This document shows positions 22,309-29,776 of a stretch of 43,767 nucleotides of DNA, in pieces. Source of the stretch: a virus; IMG/VR virus record IMGVR_UViG_3300044635_000932, positions 1 to 43,767 of that record, one strand, 5' to 3'. A model generated the notes under the pieces. The model was not told the origin of the DNA. It saw only the letters and a program-made list of their open reading frames with translations, and ran no database searches. Every line of letters starts with the position of its first letter. The stretch's first letter is position 1. Position numbers and translations under genes: made by a program.

Positions 22309-22533
22309 TCAGCCCTTGCCTTCTGAATCGGATTCTTGAATGTCATCCTCTCGGCTCCCAAGCTGCGCCTCTATCGTGTTAGTAATACGTGTAACTACAT
22401 CCTCGAATGTTTCGTTACCTTGTTGATAGGTACGACGAAAGATACGATCATAGTTGTCGCGATAATTCTGATTCGAAGGTGGCGTTATCAGGGCAGCACC
22501 TGTAATCGGATTACGGTCAGCCAAATGCTTCAT
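22309..22533 (-). CDS. Small acidic-tail hypothetical protein
   Basis: A 74-residue protein; N-terminal half NPITGAALITPPSNQNYRDN, C-terminus acidic and Ser-rich (REDDIQESDSEGKG). AGGAGAGG upstream of the ATG. Overlaps the upstream gene by four bases. No family recognised. Confidence 0.7.
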   Translation of the reverse strand: MKHLADRNPITGAALITPPSNQNYRDNYDRIFRRTYQQGNETFEDVVTRITNTIEAQLGSREDDIQESDSEGKG

Positions 22534-22727
22534 ATGTCCTCTCCTAGACTGGTTGGTAAACGGGTAAACTTCTCCTTGAATTCAAAGTACTCACGAACGA
22601 ATTGTGCACCATTGTATTCATTCTTGTAGAGCACCATTCTCATGCTCATTGCACTGTTCGTTGCGTTTGTTACAATACCCTCGACTCGGTAAACGTCACC
22701 TGTCTTGTTATTTCTGTAGTATAGCAT
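22530..22727 (-). CDS. DUF1653-like small protein
   Basis: A 65-residue protein, YRNNKTGDVYRVEGIVTNAT then MRMVLYKNEYNGAQFVREYF. The pattern of a short barrel (y.n..tg..Y.v.......t....mvlYk......fvR....F) resembles DUF1653-type small proteins. AAGGAG precedes the ATG and lies directly after the structured element at 22745-22886, so translation may be controlled by it. Confidence 0.68.
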   Translation of the reverse strand: MLYYRNNKTGDVYRVEGIVTNATNSAMSMRMVLYKNEYNGAQFVREYFEFKEKFTRLPTSLGEDI

Positions 22728-22744
22728 TGCTTCTCCTTGTTGAA

Positions 22745-22886
22745 CTTTTTAGTCAGCACTCTAGCCTCAACCCGCGTAATAATCTTCTCGGGTTCTCAAG
22801 TGTAAGTGGATACCAGGGGATAGTACCACTGTGTTCCGGCAGAACTGCTATTAGCAGTTGTTTACGCCAGAGTGCTGACTAAAAAG
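22745..22886 (-). ncRNA. Structured RNA element (18 bp closing stem, three inner hairpins)
   Basis: CTTTTTAGTCAGCACTCT (22745-22762 on plus) is perfectly complementary to 22869-22886. Inside lie three hairpins: AACTGC/GCAGTT (22843-22859), GTGG-TAC/GTA-CCAC (22806-22829) and AACCCG/CGGGTT (22769-22794). The whole forms a four-way junction of 142 nt. It contains no gene, sits in the leader of the gene at 22530-22727, and its first strand includes the U-tract of an upstream terminator hairpin. Confidence 0.65.
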
Positions 22887-22904
22887 GCATCCTCGTGAGA
22901 TGCC
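22881..22904 (-). terminator. Intrinsic terminator
   Basis: GGCATC/GATGCC on the minus strand followed by TTTTTAG. The U-tract is also part of the 18 bp stem of the structured element, so the two structures could compete. A second imperfect hairpin (AAGACACT/AGTGTTCTT) lies just upstream after the Cys-rich gene's stop. Confidence 0.6.
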
Positions 22905-22929
22905 TCTTACTAAGACACTTTTAGTGTTC

Positions 22930-23145
22930 TTATTTATGTTTGTCGCAGATGTTGTAATCCTTGACTAATTTTCCCTTGCAGGTGCACGATCGTACTGGTC
23001 CACCACATTTAGAGCTTATGCTGAAGATACAAGTCTTGCAACTTTGGTGTTTGGATTTGAGATCGCTCAATCGGACGTTATCTGCTGCCGGCCGAAAATG
23101 TTGAACGTGTCTACCGAAATGTGGCACTGCCAATCCTACATCCAT
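22930..23145 (-). CDS. Small Cys-rich protein
   Basis: A 71-residue protein whose C-terminal half holds CKTC, C, CTC and C (SCKTCIFSISSKCGGPVRSC then ..NICDKHK), suggesting a zinc- or iron-sulfur-binding knuckle. AAGGGG lies upstream of the ATG. No family recognised. Confidence 0.7.
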   Translation of the reverse strand: MDVGLAVPHFGRHVQHFRPAADNVRLSDLKSKHQSCKTCIFSISSKCGGPVRSCTCKGKLVKDYNICDKHK

Positions 23146-23206
23146 AACATCCCCTTGCCTTACAAGTTAGCGCTAGCAGAAACACCGAGATCGCGCAAGT
23201 CTCAGT

Positions 23207-23374
23207 TCAATTTAAAGCCCCAAGACGTGTAGTCTTAGGGCTGAAAATCCATACTCTTTGAAGGAGGAAAACAGGAAGGCCATCCTTGTTTACATCCGCA
23301 GGTCGCATGATAACCCTAGAATTTGAACGGTTTAATTTTGAAGAGTTCACACCGAAAAAGAACTCAAGAACCAT
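23207..23374 (-). CDS. Possible small protein
   Basis: A 55-codon minus-strand frame (MVLEFFFGVNSSKLNRSNSR then VIMRPADVNKDGLPVFLLQR) with AGAGG six bases before the ATG. Its end runs through the terminator hairpin at 23217-23241, which argues against it. The opposite strand also has an open frame here. The interval 23146-23454 is otherwise without a clear gene. Confidence 0.3.
   Translation of the reverse strand: MVLEFFFGVNSSKLNRSNSRVIMRPADVNKDGLPVFLLQRVWIFSPKTTRLGALN
23217..23241 (-). terminator. Intrinsic terminator
   Basis: GCCCTAAGAC-TACAC-GTCTTGGGGC on the minus strand, a 10 bp stem with one G-U pair, followed by TTTAAATT. It ends the unit containing the 195-residue gene at 23455-24042. 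Confidence 0.65.
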
Positions 23375-23454
23375 ACATGCCTCTGAAGGAGAGGAGAAGG
23401 AGATAACCCCTCAGTCAGACTGGCACGGCGCGTACGCTCATATGGGTCTGATTC

Positions 23455-24042
23455 TTAGGCAGCTTTCTTCTCGCCAGCAGCAGCTTCCTTGGCAAGACGC
23501 TCAGCCTTGGCAGCAGCCAGCTTTTCACGGGCAGCGGCCAGCGCATTCATAGTCTTCTCAGACACAACGCGCTTCTCAACACCAGCTTCGAAGCCTTCAA
23601 GGATAGCATCCTTGTTAGCAATGACCCAGGTGGCCACTTCTTGATTACCATCGACAATAGCCAGGATACTGGTATTGACAGTAGCAGCTTGCTCCGCCTC
23701 TTCCATCTTCTTCACTGCAGGCCACTTGAACGAAGCAGCGATCTGCTCGACGTTGTCCAGGACCATTGCGGCACGATGATCATCCTTCAGCGTGTCGGCG
23801 ATATACTTCAGGGCGCGCGACAGCTTGTTACGTTCGGTCTTGAGAACACGACGGCTCTTGCCAGACTCGAAAGCACCTTCCAGGTCATCTTGATGATCGA
23901 TGAGAAAGCCAACCAGTTCGGTATTGCTTCCCTTGATCTTGTTCAGTGCAGCCACCTTCTTCGGGCGGGCAACGAAATCGTTTGCCTCAGCCTTGGTTGC
24001 AAAGAACTTGCCATCGACCATAAAACCGGATTGTACGCTCAT
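23455..24042 (-). CDS. Hypothetical protein with internal repeat
   Basis: A 195-residue protein. VGFLIDHQDDLEGAFESGKS followed by RRVLKTERNKLSRAL (about residues 45-80) and ATWVIANKDAILEGFEAGVE followed by KRVVSEKTMNALAAA (about 138-173) are two copies of one motif, so the protein arose by internal duplication. The C-terminus is an Ala/Lys helix. It stands alone with a promoter-like 16-mer and a structured leader upstream and terminators downstream, suggesting strong separate expression. AAGGAAATAGAA precedes the ATG. Function unknown. Confidence 0.8.
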   Translation of the reverse strand: MSVQSGFMVDGKFFATKAEANDFVARPKKVAALNKIKGSNTELVGFLIDHQDDLEGAFESGKSRRVLKTERNKLSRALKYIADTLKDDHRAAMVLDNVEQIAASFKWPAVKKMEEAEQAATVNTSILAIVDGNQEVATWVIANKDAILEGFEAGVEKRVVSEKTMNALAAAREKLAAAKAERLAKEAAAGEKKAA

Positions 24043-24150
24043 TTCTATTTCCTTTTCATTGTGTAAATACAGTACGATGTTGTACCATATAAGATACCAC
24101 TGACTCCGCAGTAGCAACGGTATTGCGTTCCACCAACTCCATACGTCTCT

Positions 24151-24166
24151 GGGTTAAGTTAACAGT
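24151..24166 (-). promoter_or_regulatory. Promoter-like 16-mer, copy 2
   Basis: ACTGTTAACTTAACCC on the minus strand, 15 of 16 bases identical to the copy at 16281-16296. It lies about 110 bases upstream of the ATG of the 195-residue gene, in non-coding sequence. Confidence 0.5.
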
Positions 24167-24201
24167 GTCACCCGCCCATGCGCATTTCCATCTACCTGCG
24201 G

Positions 24202-24359
24202 CAACTCGTGGCTTTCGCCGTCAATCAAGACTCCGGTGCAGAAATGCCCAGAAGTGGCACAGGTTTGGCACACGCGAGGCAACCACGTTCGCCCCTACAC
24301 GCACCTATACCGCGCCATTTTTGGAGGCATAGCGGCCCACTTTTGATAGCCACGAGTTG
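24202..24359 (-). ncRNA. Possible structured leader bounded by a 12 bp inverted repeat
   Basis: CAACTCGTGGCT at 24202-24213 and AGCCACGAGTTG at 24348-24359 are perfectly complementary. Inside, CTATGCC/GGTATAG pairs over 7 bp only in the minus-strand RNA (through a G-U pair), which argues for a function as RNA. The stretch is GC-richer than its surroundings and has no gene on the minus strand. It lies upstream of the promoter-like 16-mer. Confidence 0.45.
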
Positions 24360-24368
24360 TCCTACTTC

Positions 24369-24581
24369 TTAAAGTTCGTCGAGTGAGCTTACGTGAGCCG
24401 CAGCCTTCAATGTGGCCACTTCCTTGTTCAGCACGACGATTGACTTGATCCTGCGTTCGTCAGCCAGACGCAACCGCTTCTGGGCATTCAAGAACACTGT
24501 TTGTGCTGCTTTCAGTTCGGCAGTCGCCAGCTGTACTTCCTTTTGCACATCACCAAGCGACATCACTTCTTTCTTCTTCAT
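24369..24581 (-). CDS. Small coiled-coil protein
   Basis: A 70-residue helical protein (LGDVQKEVQLATAELKAAQT and VLNKEVATLKAAAHVSSLDE) with alternating charge, likely a coiled coil. It overlaps the upstream gene by four bases. No family recognised. Confidence 0.72.
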   Translation of the reverse strand: MKKKEVMSLGDVQKEVQLATAELKAAQTVFLNAQKRLRLADERRIKSIVVLNKEVATLKAAAHVSSLDEL

Positions 24582-24835
24582 GCAGTCTCCAATTCAATTG
24601 TAGGCGGCTGTCCGCGTATCGGAAAGCCTACGAGTAACGATTCAACGCCTTTCTTTTCAGAGCGAACTACTCTTGCAATCTCACCATAGGTAAGCGCCTC
24701 TGTATGATTCACGTGATATGTCTCGCGCTTGCCACCCTTCAGCCTTACACGCACGATATACACTAGCATCGTAGGAGGTGCTACTTTCAGAACATCACTG
24801 ACGTTCAACTCTGTGACGTTTCTTTCTTCGGCCAT
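24578..24835 (-). CDS. Hypothetical protein
   Basis: An 85-residue protein with a strand segment TMLVYIVRVRLKGGKRETYH and a helix EALTYGEIARVVRSEKKGVE. Resembles a small alpha/beta domain. No family recognised. It overlaps the upstream gene by 31 bases. Confidence 0.72.
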   Translation of the reverse strand: MAEERNVTELNVSDVLKVAPPTMLVYIVRVRLKGGKRETYHVNHTEALTYGEIARVVRSEKKGVESLLVGFPIRGQPPTIELETA

Positions 24836-24993
24836 CGAGCCTCCCTTGGTAGTACTGTGAAGATACCTGTGTGTAGGTTCACAGCGAAGATATCGCCACG
24901 AGTAACTACTTCATGTATCGTCGTAGATCTGAAGAGAGTCTTGCTCGGAATGATATGCATATACGACACATCCTTCCAGATAAAGATCTTCAT
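24805..24993 (-). CDS. Small hypothetical protein
   Basis: A 62-residue protein, MKIFIWKDVSYMHIIPSKTL at the start and GDIFAVNLHTGIFTVLPREA near the end, all strand-like. GGAGGCC precedes the ATG. No family recognised. Confidence 0.7.
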   Translation of the reverse strand: MKIFIWKDVSYMHIIPSKTLFRSTTIHEVVTRGDIFAVNLHTGIFTVLPREARWPKKETSQS

Positions 24994-25334
24994 CAGGCCT
25001 CCTTTATCATTGCCTGGTATTTCGGCAACAGCTCGAAGACTTCAGCGAACACGTGACCTGTACGAATCTTCCAGTTAGCAGGTCGCCCAATTTCGTTCTT
25101 AACGAGCCAATCTGATACGCCCTCATTCTCACTCCAGTCCTTGACAGCGAATTCGAACTCTCCCAGCTCAGTATCAAGATTGCATGTGAGTGTCAGATAA
25201 TTCTCGCCAGTCCGTTGTGCTGCAACCGTCAGTGCAATATGATTTGTGCTGACGTATCTGTCGAACTGTAACACGACCAACGCGTTCTCGCCGTACTCAG
25301 TGTCGAGCACCAGATTCTCAGCTAGGATTTTCAT
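24993..25334 (-). CDS. Hypothetical protein
   Basis: A 113-residue protein: beta-rich first part (ALVVLQFDRYVSTNHIALTV) and helical end (HVFAEVFELLPKYQAMIKEA). AGGAGACAT precedes the ATG, which lies within the end of the DHH gene. No family recognised. Confidence 0.72.
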   Translation of the reverse strand: MKILAENLVLDTEYGENALVVLQFDRYVSTNHIALTVAAQRTGENYLTLTCNLDTELGEFEFAVKDWSENEGVSDWLVKNEIGRPANWKIRTGHVFAEVFELLPKYQAMIKEA

Positions 25335-26241
25335 ATGTCTCCTTCAGAAAAGTATTAAGCATCTCGAGAGTTACTTCAAAACCAGCCGCATTGAGGTGAC
25401 CACCACCGCCATAATGCCTTGCGATAGCTGACACATCGTATGTACCTCTGCTTCGGATGCTGCAACGTACCATACCACGATCTTGCATGTACCACACGAG
25501 ACCGTAGTTAGTCGTCCTGTTCAGCGTATCACCTACCTCGCTTTGCAGTATCGAGGAGTTGACAGCTAAGCCTTTAGCAGGACCATGTGGCATCACTATG
25601 TTACAAGAGATCGGCTTCCTGGCGATACGTCTGACAGATGCATCCATATACTCCACGAGAGCTTTGCCCACCAGTATTGCATCTTCAAATGCCACTGCGT
25701 CGTCAACAATCGCTTTCCAACCTTCGAATGTCCAAGGCTGTTTCGACTGCATGAATGCATGAAAGGCACGTGACTCGAGGTACTCGAACTTCCAACGATC
25801 CCTGTCATCAACAAGACGGACATAGTACGGAACGTTGGGAGTATCATTGATGTACTGCCAGGTCAGCATAGCACCCGAACGGTTACTGTCGAGGATCATC
25901 GTACTACCAGTGCCCTCCTCGAGCTTGACAACAGCTGAGCCAGCGGCGTAATAATCCTCGAAGCCGAGCTCTTCGAATGCAGACTTGTGATGGTCGAGAT
26001 GTATGAACTTACCTGCTACACTCCGAATGCTGCGCATGTTCTGCAGCGGAAGACTGAAGTCCACCATGTACACAAGCTCCCTGCCAACGCAACTGGTCAC
26101 GATACCATCACGGTATTCGGGCGACTTCACATAGTCAACAGGTTTGTAGTCAGCAGCATCACCATAACGACGCCACAATTCGAAGGCTGCGCAGAAGCCA
26201 TCCGTGCAGAACGCGTGATACAATACAAGTGGTCTCTTCAT
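25318..26241 (-). CDS. DHH-family phosphoesterase
   Basis: A 307-residue protein with the DHH core: HAFCTDGF (Asp14), VDFSLP (Asp61), HLDHH (83-85), and a C-terminal DHHA1 module ending GGGGHLNAAGF (278-288). This is the metal site and substrate-binding layout of nanoRNase/oligoribonuclease- and RecJ-related phosphoesterases. It probably degrades short oligonucleotides or cyclic dinucleotides; the substrate cannot be told from sequence. A role in nucleotide recycling fits the neighbouring DNA metabolism genes, and a role against nucleotide-signal immunity is possible. Confidence 0.88.
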   Translation of the reverse strand: MKRPLVLYHAFCTDGFCAAFELWRRYGDAADYKPVDYVKSPEYRDGIVTSCVGRELVYMVDFSLPLQNMRSIRSVAGKFIHLDHHKSAFEELGFEDYYAAGSAVVKLEEGTGSTMILDSNRSGAMLTWQYINDTPNVPYYVRLVDDRDRWKFEYLESRAFHAFMQSKQPWTFEGWKAIVDDAVAFEDAILVGKALVEYMDASVRRIARKPISCNIVMPHGPAKGLAVNSSILQSEVGDTLNRTTNYGLVWYMQDRGMVRCSIRSRGTYDVSAIARHYGGGGHLNAAGFEVTLEMLNTFLKETYENPS

Positions 26242-26498
26242 TAGTGTCTCCCGTCTATAAGTTGAATACGATTACCTTCCAGATCATTCCGATTCTCGAT
26301 GGTATGCAACACATCTCCTGCAATAGCAAACCAGGCCTTCTTAGAGATCAGACCTGTGCCGTCATCTTCTGGCTCCCCAAGGTCGAGGACACGCTGTGCG
26401 TAAGCTGCAAGCGCCTCTATAACGAATGCCTGTGCCAATACACCGTGTTGCGAATGATTCATCAGGCGCAGCACTAGTTCTTCATTTGTTATACTCAT
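26241..26498 (-). CDS. Hypothetical protein
   Basis: An 85-residue protein, MSITNEELVLRLMNHSQHGV at the start then LAQAFVIEALAAYAQRVLDL and SKKAWFAIAGDVLHTIENR. All helical. The pattern of N-H...G.L.Q.FV..AL..Y...V resembles a small family seen next to other phage genes. The ATG at 26498 overlaps the upstream stop as ATGA. Function unknown. Confidence 0.75.
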   Translation of the reverse strand: MSITNEELVLRLMNHSQHGVLAQAFVIEALAAYAQRVLDLGEPEDDGTGLISKKAWFAIAGDVLHTIENRNDLEGNRIQLIDGRH

Positions 26499-26743
26499 CG
26501 TAGCCCTTTGAAAGTTAGATGACAACCGTCCTGCAGCATCTTGAATGTAAATCCATCGAACTGTAACCGCTGAATGTATGTGTCTATCATCGTTGTTAGA
26601 TGATAATCAGCTCGATCCGCTTTGTAATGGTCTGAAACCTTGATAGGTGTACCGGGATACCGCATTGCCTTGGCGATGATCTCTAGCGCTAATACGGTAC
26701 TGCGTCCTGACCCCCTGTATTCCTCCAGAAAAAGCTGTCTCAA
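26495..26743 (-). CDS. Small protein with P-loop-like motif
   Basis: An 82-residue protein with YRGSGRSTVLALEIIAKAMR near the N-terminus, which resembles a Walker A loop with Arg in place of Lys. The rest (HLTTMIDTYIQRLQFDGFTF) is too short for an ATPase. No family recognised. Confidence 0.7.
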   Translation of the reverse strand: MRQLFLEEYRGSGRSTVLALEIIAKAMRYPGTPIKVSDHYKADRADYHLTTMIDTYIQRLQFDGFTFKMLQDGCHLTFKGLR

Positions 26744-27696
26744 TCGAAGATCCGATCGATAAGCTCAGCTACGTATGCGCCAGTGATCTTGTCAGGATCA
26801 GTGTCCTTCAGTGCATTGACCAGCTGCATCATGTAGTGCGCGTCGACGCCAGTGAGTTGCTCATGGAGTGTCTGAGGGTCGCTCAACTTGAGTTCGCTAA
26901 GCTGCCACATGATCTTCAACAACTGACCTGCGCTAATACGCCAACCGCGCTCGATAAACTTCTTTGCACGGAAGATAGATGCGACAGGATACAGGCTACC
27001 GCTGTACATGAGTGTACGGGACAACAGACACTCAAGCGACTTCTGATTGAGCTCCAAGTGATTGTTGTAGTAGTCGTACCAAGACAATGCGTGTACGTAA
27101 TCGAAATTACGATGGATACCAGCTGCATCGCCAAAGAAGCGAATGATCACCTGAACACCATCTGACAGCGTGATGGCATTCTGACTCATGAAGACAGGAC
27201 GATACGGACGCTTATCCTTCTTGGACTTGGCGAGTGTATCGATGAACTCCTCAGCCTTGTCTGGGTGAAGCTGTTCGAAGTAGCGGTACGGACTGGTGCT
27301 CTCAGCAGCTACACCTGCGGACTTGATGAAGATCATAATACGCTCTTCTTCCTCGCCCTTGCAGTTGACAACCTTCGTACGCCGAATCTCTGGCGTTACA
27401 GGTATGGCATCAGGTTTCGCACCATCAGCAATAGCCTGCTTCGTCGTCAAGTTAAACTCGTTGACATAGTAATTGGCAACCTTCTCAGCCAACTCGATTG
27501 TCTTGAAGTAGATGTCGTAGTCACGAACCTTCTCGCCGAGCAACATGGATGGGATAGCGCCACCTGTTACAATGATGCCCTTCGCCATCTCCTCTGCCAA
27601 CGTCTCGTCCGTGATCGACTTTAACCAATCAGAAATCTTGTTATGCAACGCACGACGGATGCTGCTCTTCTTAAAACCGTAGTTAATTTGTTCCAT
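26740..27696 (-). CDS. Nucleotidyltransferase-like protein
   Basis: A 318-residue protein with IIVTGGAIPSMLLGEKVRDY then DIYF at residues 41-63. The GG...S.LLG..v.DyDiyf pattern is the nucleotidyltransferase motif (metal-binding Asp59 and Asp61), as in poly(A) polymerase and CCA-adding superfamily members and in several phage proteins. A third acidic strand may be VQVIIRFFGD. The C-terminal half is helical. The ATG at 27696 has GGAG ten bases upstream. A tRNA or RNA end-modifying activity is possible, and tRNA genes are encoded nearby. Confidence 0.72.
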   Translation of the reverse strand: MEQINYGFKKSSIRRALHNKISDWLKSITDETLAEEMAKGIIVTGGAIPSMLLGEKVRDYDIYFKTIELAEKVANYYVNEFNLTTKQAIADGAKPDAIPVTPEIRRTKVVNCKGEEEERIMIFIKSAGVAAESTSPYRYFEQLHPDKAEEFIDTLAKSKKDKRPYRPVFMSQNAITLSDGVQVIIRFFGDAAGIHRNFDYVHALSWYDYYNNHLELNQKSLECLLSRTLMYSGSLYPVASIFRAKKFIERGWRISAGQLLKIMWQLSELKLSDPQTLHEQLTGVDAHYMMQLVNALKDTDPDKITGAYVAELIDRIFD

Positions 27697-27910
27697 TAAG
27701 CGGAAGCTCCATTTGTTGTTTGTCAAAGATGTGTTCTTCTAGCTGCGCAAGCACACGTTGTTTGTTACCCTTGAAGCCGAACTCTTTCTTCACCAGCGCA
27801 TATACTGAGCCTTGGCTATGCTTGAGACCTTTGATTTCAAGCTTCAGTGCTCCCTTAAGTGCTAGCAGACGATACATTGCGATCTGGTTAGGTTCCTTCA
27901 ATATCACCAT
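27683..27910 (-). CDS. Small basic hypothetical protein
   Basis: A 75-residue protein starting MVILKEPNQIAMYRLLALKG with ALKLEIKGLKHSQGSVYALV and KKEFGFKGNKQRVLAQLEEH. Similar small proteins (AL.LE..G....g.S....K..fg..G......) occur in many phages. The ATG at 27910 has AGGAG seven bases upstream. Function unknown. Confidence 0.75.
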   Translation of the reverse strand: MVILKEPNQIAMYRLLALKGALKLEIKGLKHSQGSVYALVKKEFGFKGNKQRVLAQLEEHIFDKQQMELPLNGTN

Positions 27911-28304
27911 CGTCATGCTCCTGATCGAGGCCTTCCACGTCTTCATTAGGATCGCGCCACGCTGTGTCCACATCTTTGAGCCTGTTCACGATTGTCATCC
28001 TTGCAAGCTCATTACCAGCAAGGACGTACTCCTCTACGATATCCCAATCGTTATAACCACGATCACCTAGTATGTATCTGAACGCACGTGATCGTTGTCC
28101 GTTCAACAACCTGAAATCGCAGTTATTAGTAGTGCCGTACCTGACACTACGTATCCACACAAAGTTACCACGTGCTGAACGTTGTATGGGACTTACAGCC
28201 AGCACGATGTTGATGAAGTCTGGCGAGTTCCTTGTGGCGCGTATCAGATCACCTACTATCGGCATACGACGCTCTTCGATCTTTGCAAATATGTGTCTGC
28301 TCAT
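27888..28304 (-). CDS. Hypothetical protein, paralogue of 21395-21757
   Basis: A 138-residue protein sharing the GDLIRATRNSPDFINIVLAV and LLNGQRSRAFRYI blocks with the protein at 21395-21757. It has an additional acidic C-terminus (DPNEDVEGLDQEHDDGDIEG). Function unknown. AGAGAG precedes the ATG, which overlaps the ligase stop by four bases. Confidence 0.75.
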   Translation of the reverse strand: MSRHIFAKIEERRMPIVGDLIRATRNSPDFINIVLAVSPIQRSARGNFVWIRSVRYGTTNNCDFRLLNGQRSRAFRYILGDRGYNDWDIVEEYVLAGNELARMTIVNRLKDVDTAWRDPNEDVEGLDQEHDDGDIEGT

Positions 28305-29275
28305 ATGTCTCTCTTATCTCTCCAAGTAAAGAAGCCAGCGAATCGTGGCGCATCCTTCGCGCCATGTGTCATGTGATGAAATGTGAGTATCCTTCCGATA
28401 TACTCTTCCTTGTGCGCCAACAGATGCTCACGCTCAGGGTGTGTCAGTGTGCCAGGCGCTATGTCAATCAAAGCACCATTGAACTCGACAATAAGCGTTC
28501 CAGCACGAGTCGACTCCACCATGTTCTCTTTGAGTGTCTGCCGTTTTGCCGTACCTAGGTTACTTCGGATGTCGACGTTATGATTGTCAAACCCTGGCAG
28601 TACATCGACCAGAATTGCCTCATCATCTTGAAAGCGCTTCAGCTTGTAGATCAGACCTTCCTTGAAAGTGCCTCTACCATGCTTATAGCGCCCAAGGGGA
28701 TCACGCGCCATGACGCCCTCGTACCCCATACCAAGGAACTTAGCCTCGACTTCAAGCAGCTCATCCAGGTTCTTGACACGCTCATGCTCCACCAAACTCA
28801 CCTTCGAGTTGGGGAACAATGAACTGTATCGTGAGATCAAATCCCTGGCATACTCAAGCCTGACTTCAAAAGGCTCATCTGCAAGGTCAACGTCGCAACA
28901 GTCAAATACCCTGAACTTTAGGTCGTCGGAGTACTTGTCATCAGAGGTTACGTACGACATTGTACGCCTGCACAGTGCCTTGTCAGTCTCATCACCTTCC
29001 GCGAGTTCGCCGTCTAACTCCAGAAAGCCAGAAAATTCTTCCTGCACTTGTTTACTTGGCAGGTCTATTAGTGTACGGCTCTTTGCTACCGAGTACATCT
29101 GCGTATCAATGATTCTGAACGCCGAGTCGTACTCATGTTTTTCTGCACCTTTCACCAGACAGCGAATCCCATCAAGCTTAGCACTTACCAGCAATGGGTA
29201 ACGCAGCTTCTTGAAGTAATTTGGATACTTGAGAGGACTCTCTCGGGGAGCAAACATGGGCCGGAAATTAGACAT
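28301..29275 (-). CDS. ATP-dependent DNA ligase
   Basis: A 324-residue protein with adenylation motif I SAKLDGIRC (Lys33 receives AMP), LELDGELAEGD (motif III), MGYEGVMARDPLGRYKHGRG (motif IV region) and IYKLKR (motif V), followed by an OB-fold part with ILVDVLPGFDN. Size is close to T7 ligase (359). It seals nicks during replication. AAGGAG seven bases before the ATG at 29275, inside the end of the HNH gene. Confidence 0.93.
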   Translation of the reverse strand: MSNFRPMFAPRESPLKYPNYFKKLRYPLLVSAKLDGIRCLVKGAEKHEYDSAFRIIDTQMYSVAKSRTLIDLPSKQVQEEFSGFLELDGELAEGDETDKALCRRTMSYVTSDDKYSDDLKFRVFDCCDVDLADEPFEVRLEYARDLISRYSSLFPNSKVSLVEHERVKNLDELLEVEAKFLGMGYEGVMARDPLGRYKHGRGTFKEGLIYKLKRFQDDEAILVDVLPGFDNHNVDIRSNLGTAKRQTLKENMVESTRAGTLIVEFNGALIDIAPGTLTHPEREHLLAHKEEYIGRILTFHHMTHGAKDAPRFAGFFTWRDKRDI

Positions 29276-29774
29276 TGTGTAGCTCCTTCCAGGTCGTACC
29301 ACATACTATCTTTGAGACGATACTCTTAGTTAGCTGCAGCTCCTCTACGATAACACTATTGCTAACCCCTGCGCGATGCAACTCCAGTATCCGTAAGGCC
29401 ATCGCTCTGTCTATCTTAGCTAAATGCGATTTTTCACCAAGGTTGGTTATTCTATCATTTGCGTACGCATGTGCTATATTCTCGGCGGGTGTTGTCCATT
29501 CTAGATTAGTATATAGATTGTTCGTCTTTATACAATCTTTGTGGTTCACATGAGGCTTCTTATCTGGGTTTAAAACAAAAGCCTCCGCAACCAGACGGTG
29601 TACGCGTTGTGTACTCCTACATCCATCATCACAAAGGACCACGGTCAGATAACCAGAAGGTCCTCTTGTTTGTGTTAGCTCCAATCCTGTATGAAGACTA
29701 AGTATCCTGCCGAAATTACTTACAAGATACTTACTGCTGAGGCTTACCTCTTTGAATTCCTCAATAGTATGCAT
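29268..29774 (-). CDS. HNH homing endonuclease (NUMOD4-HNH)
   Basis: A 168-residue protein: a NUMOD4-like N-terminus (SSKYLVSNFGRILSLHTG), an HNH core HRLVAEAFVLNPDKKPHVNH then KDCIKTNNLYTNLEWTT, and a C-terminal helix-turn-helix (GVSNSVIVEELQLTKSIVSK). It abuts and overlaps the ligase start by eight bases without disrupting it, as expected of a free-standing homing endonuclease inserted between genes. Confidence 0.9.
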   Translation of the reverse strand: MHTIEEFKEVSLSSKYLVSNFGRILSLHTGLELTQTRGPSGYLTVVLCDDGCRSTQRVHRLVAEAFVLNPDKKPHVNHKDCIKTNNLYTNLEWTTPAENIAHAYANDRITNLGEKSHLAKIDRAMALRILELHRAGVSNSVIVEELQLTKSIVSKIVCGTTWKELHNV

Positions 29775-29776
29775 GT

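Noticed and set aside
23286-23552. 88-codon plus-strand frame
   Set aside because: It ends inside and opposite the 195-residue gene and would be the only plus-strand gene; no ribosome site at a proper distance.
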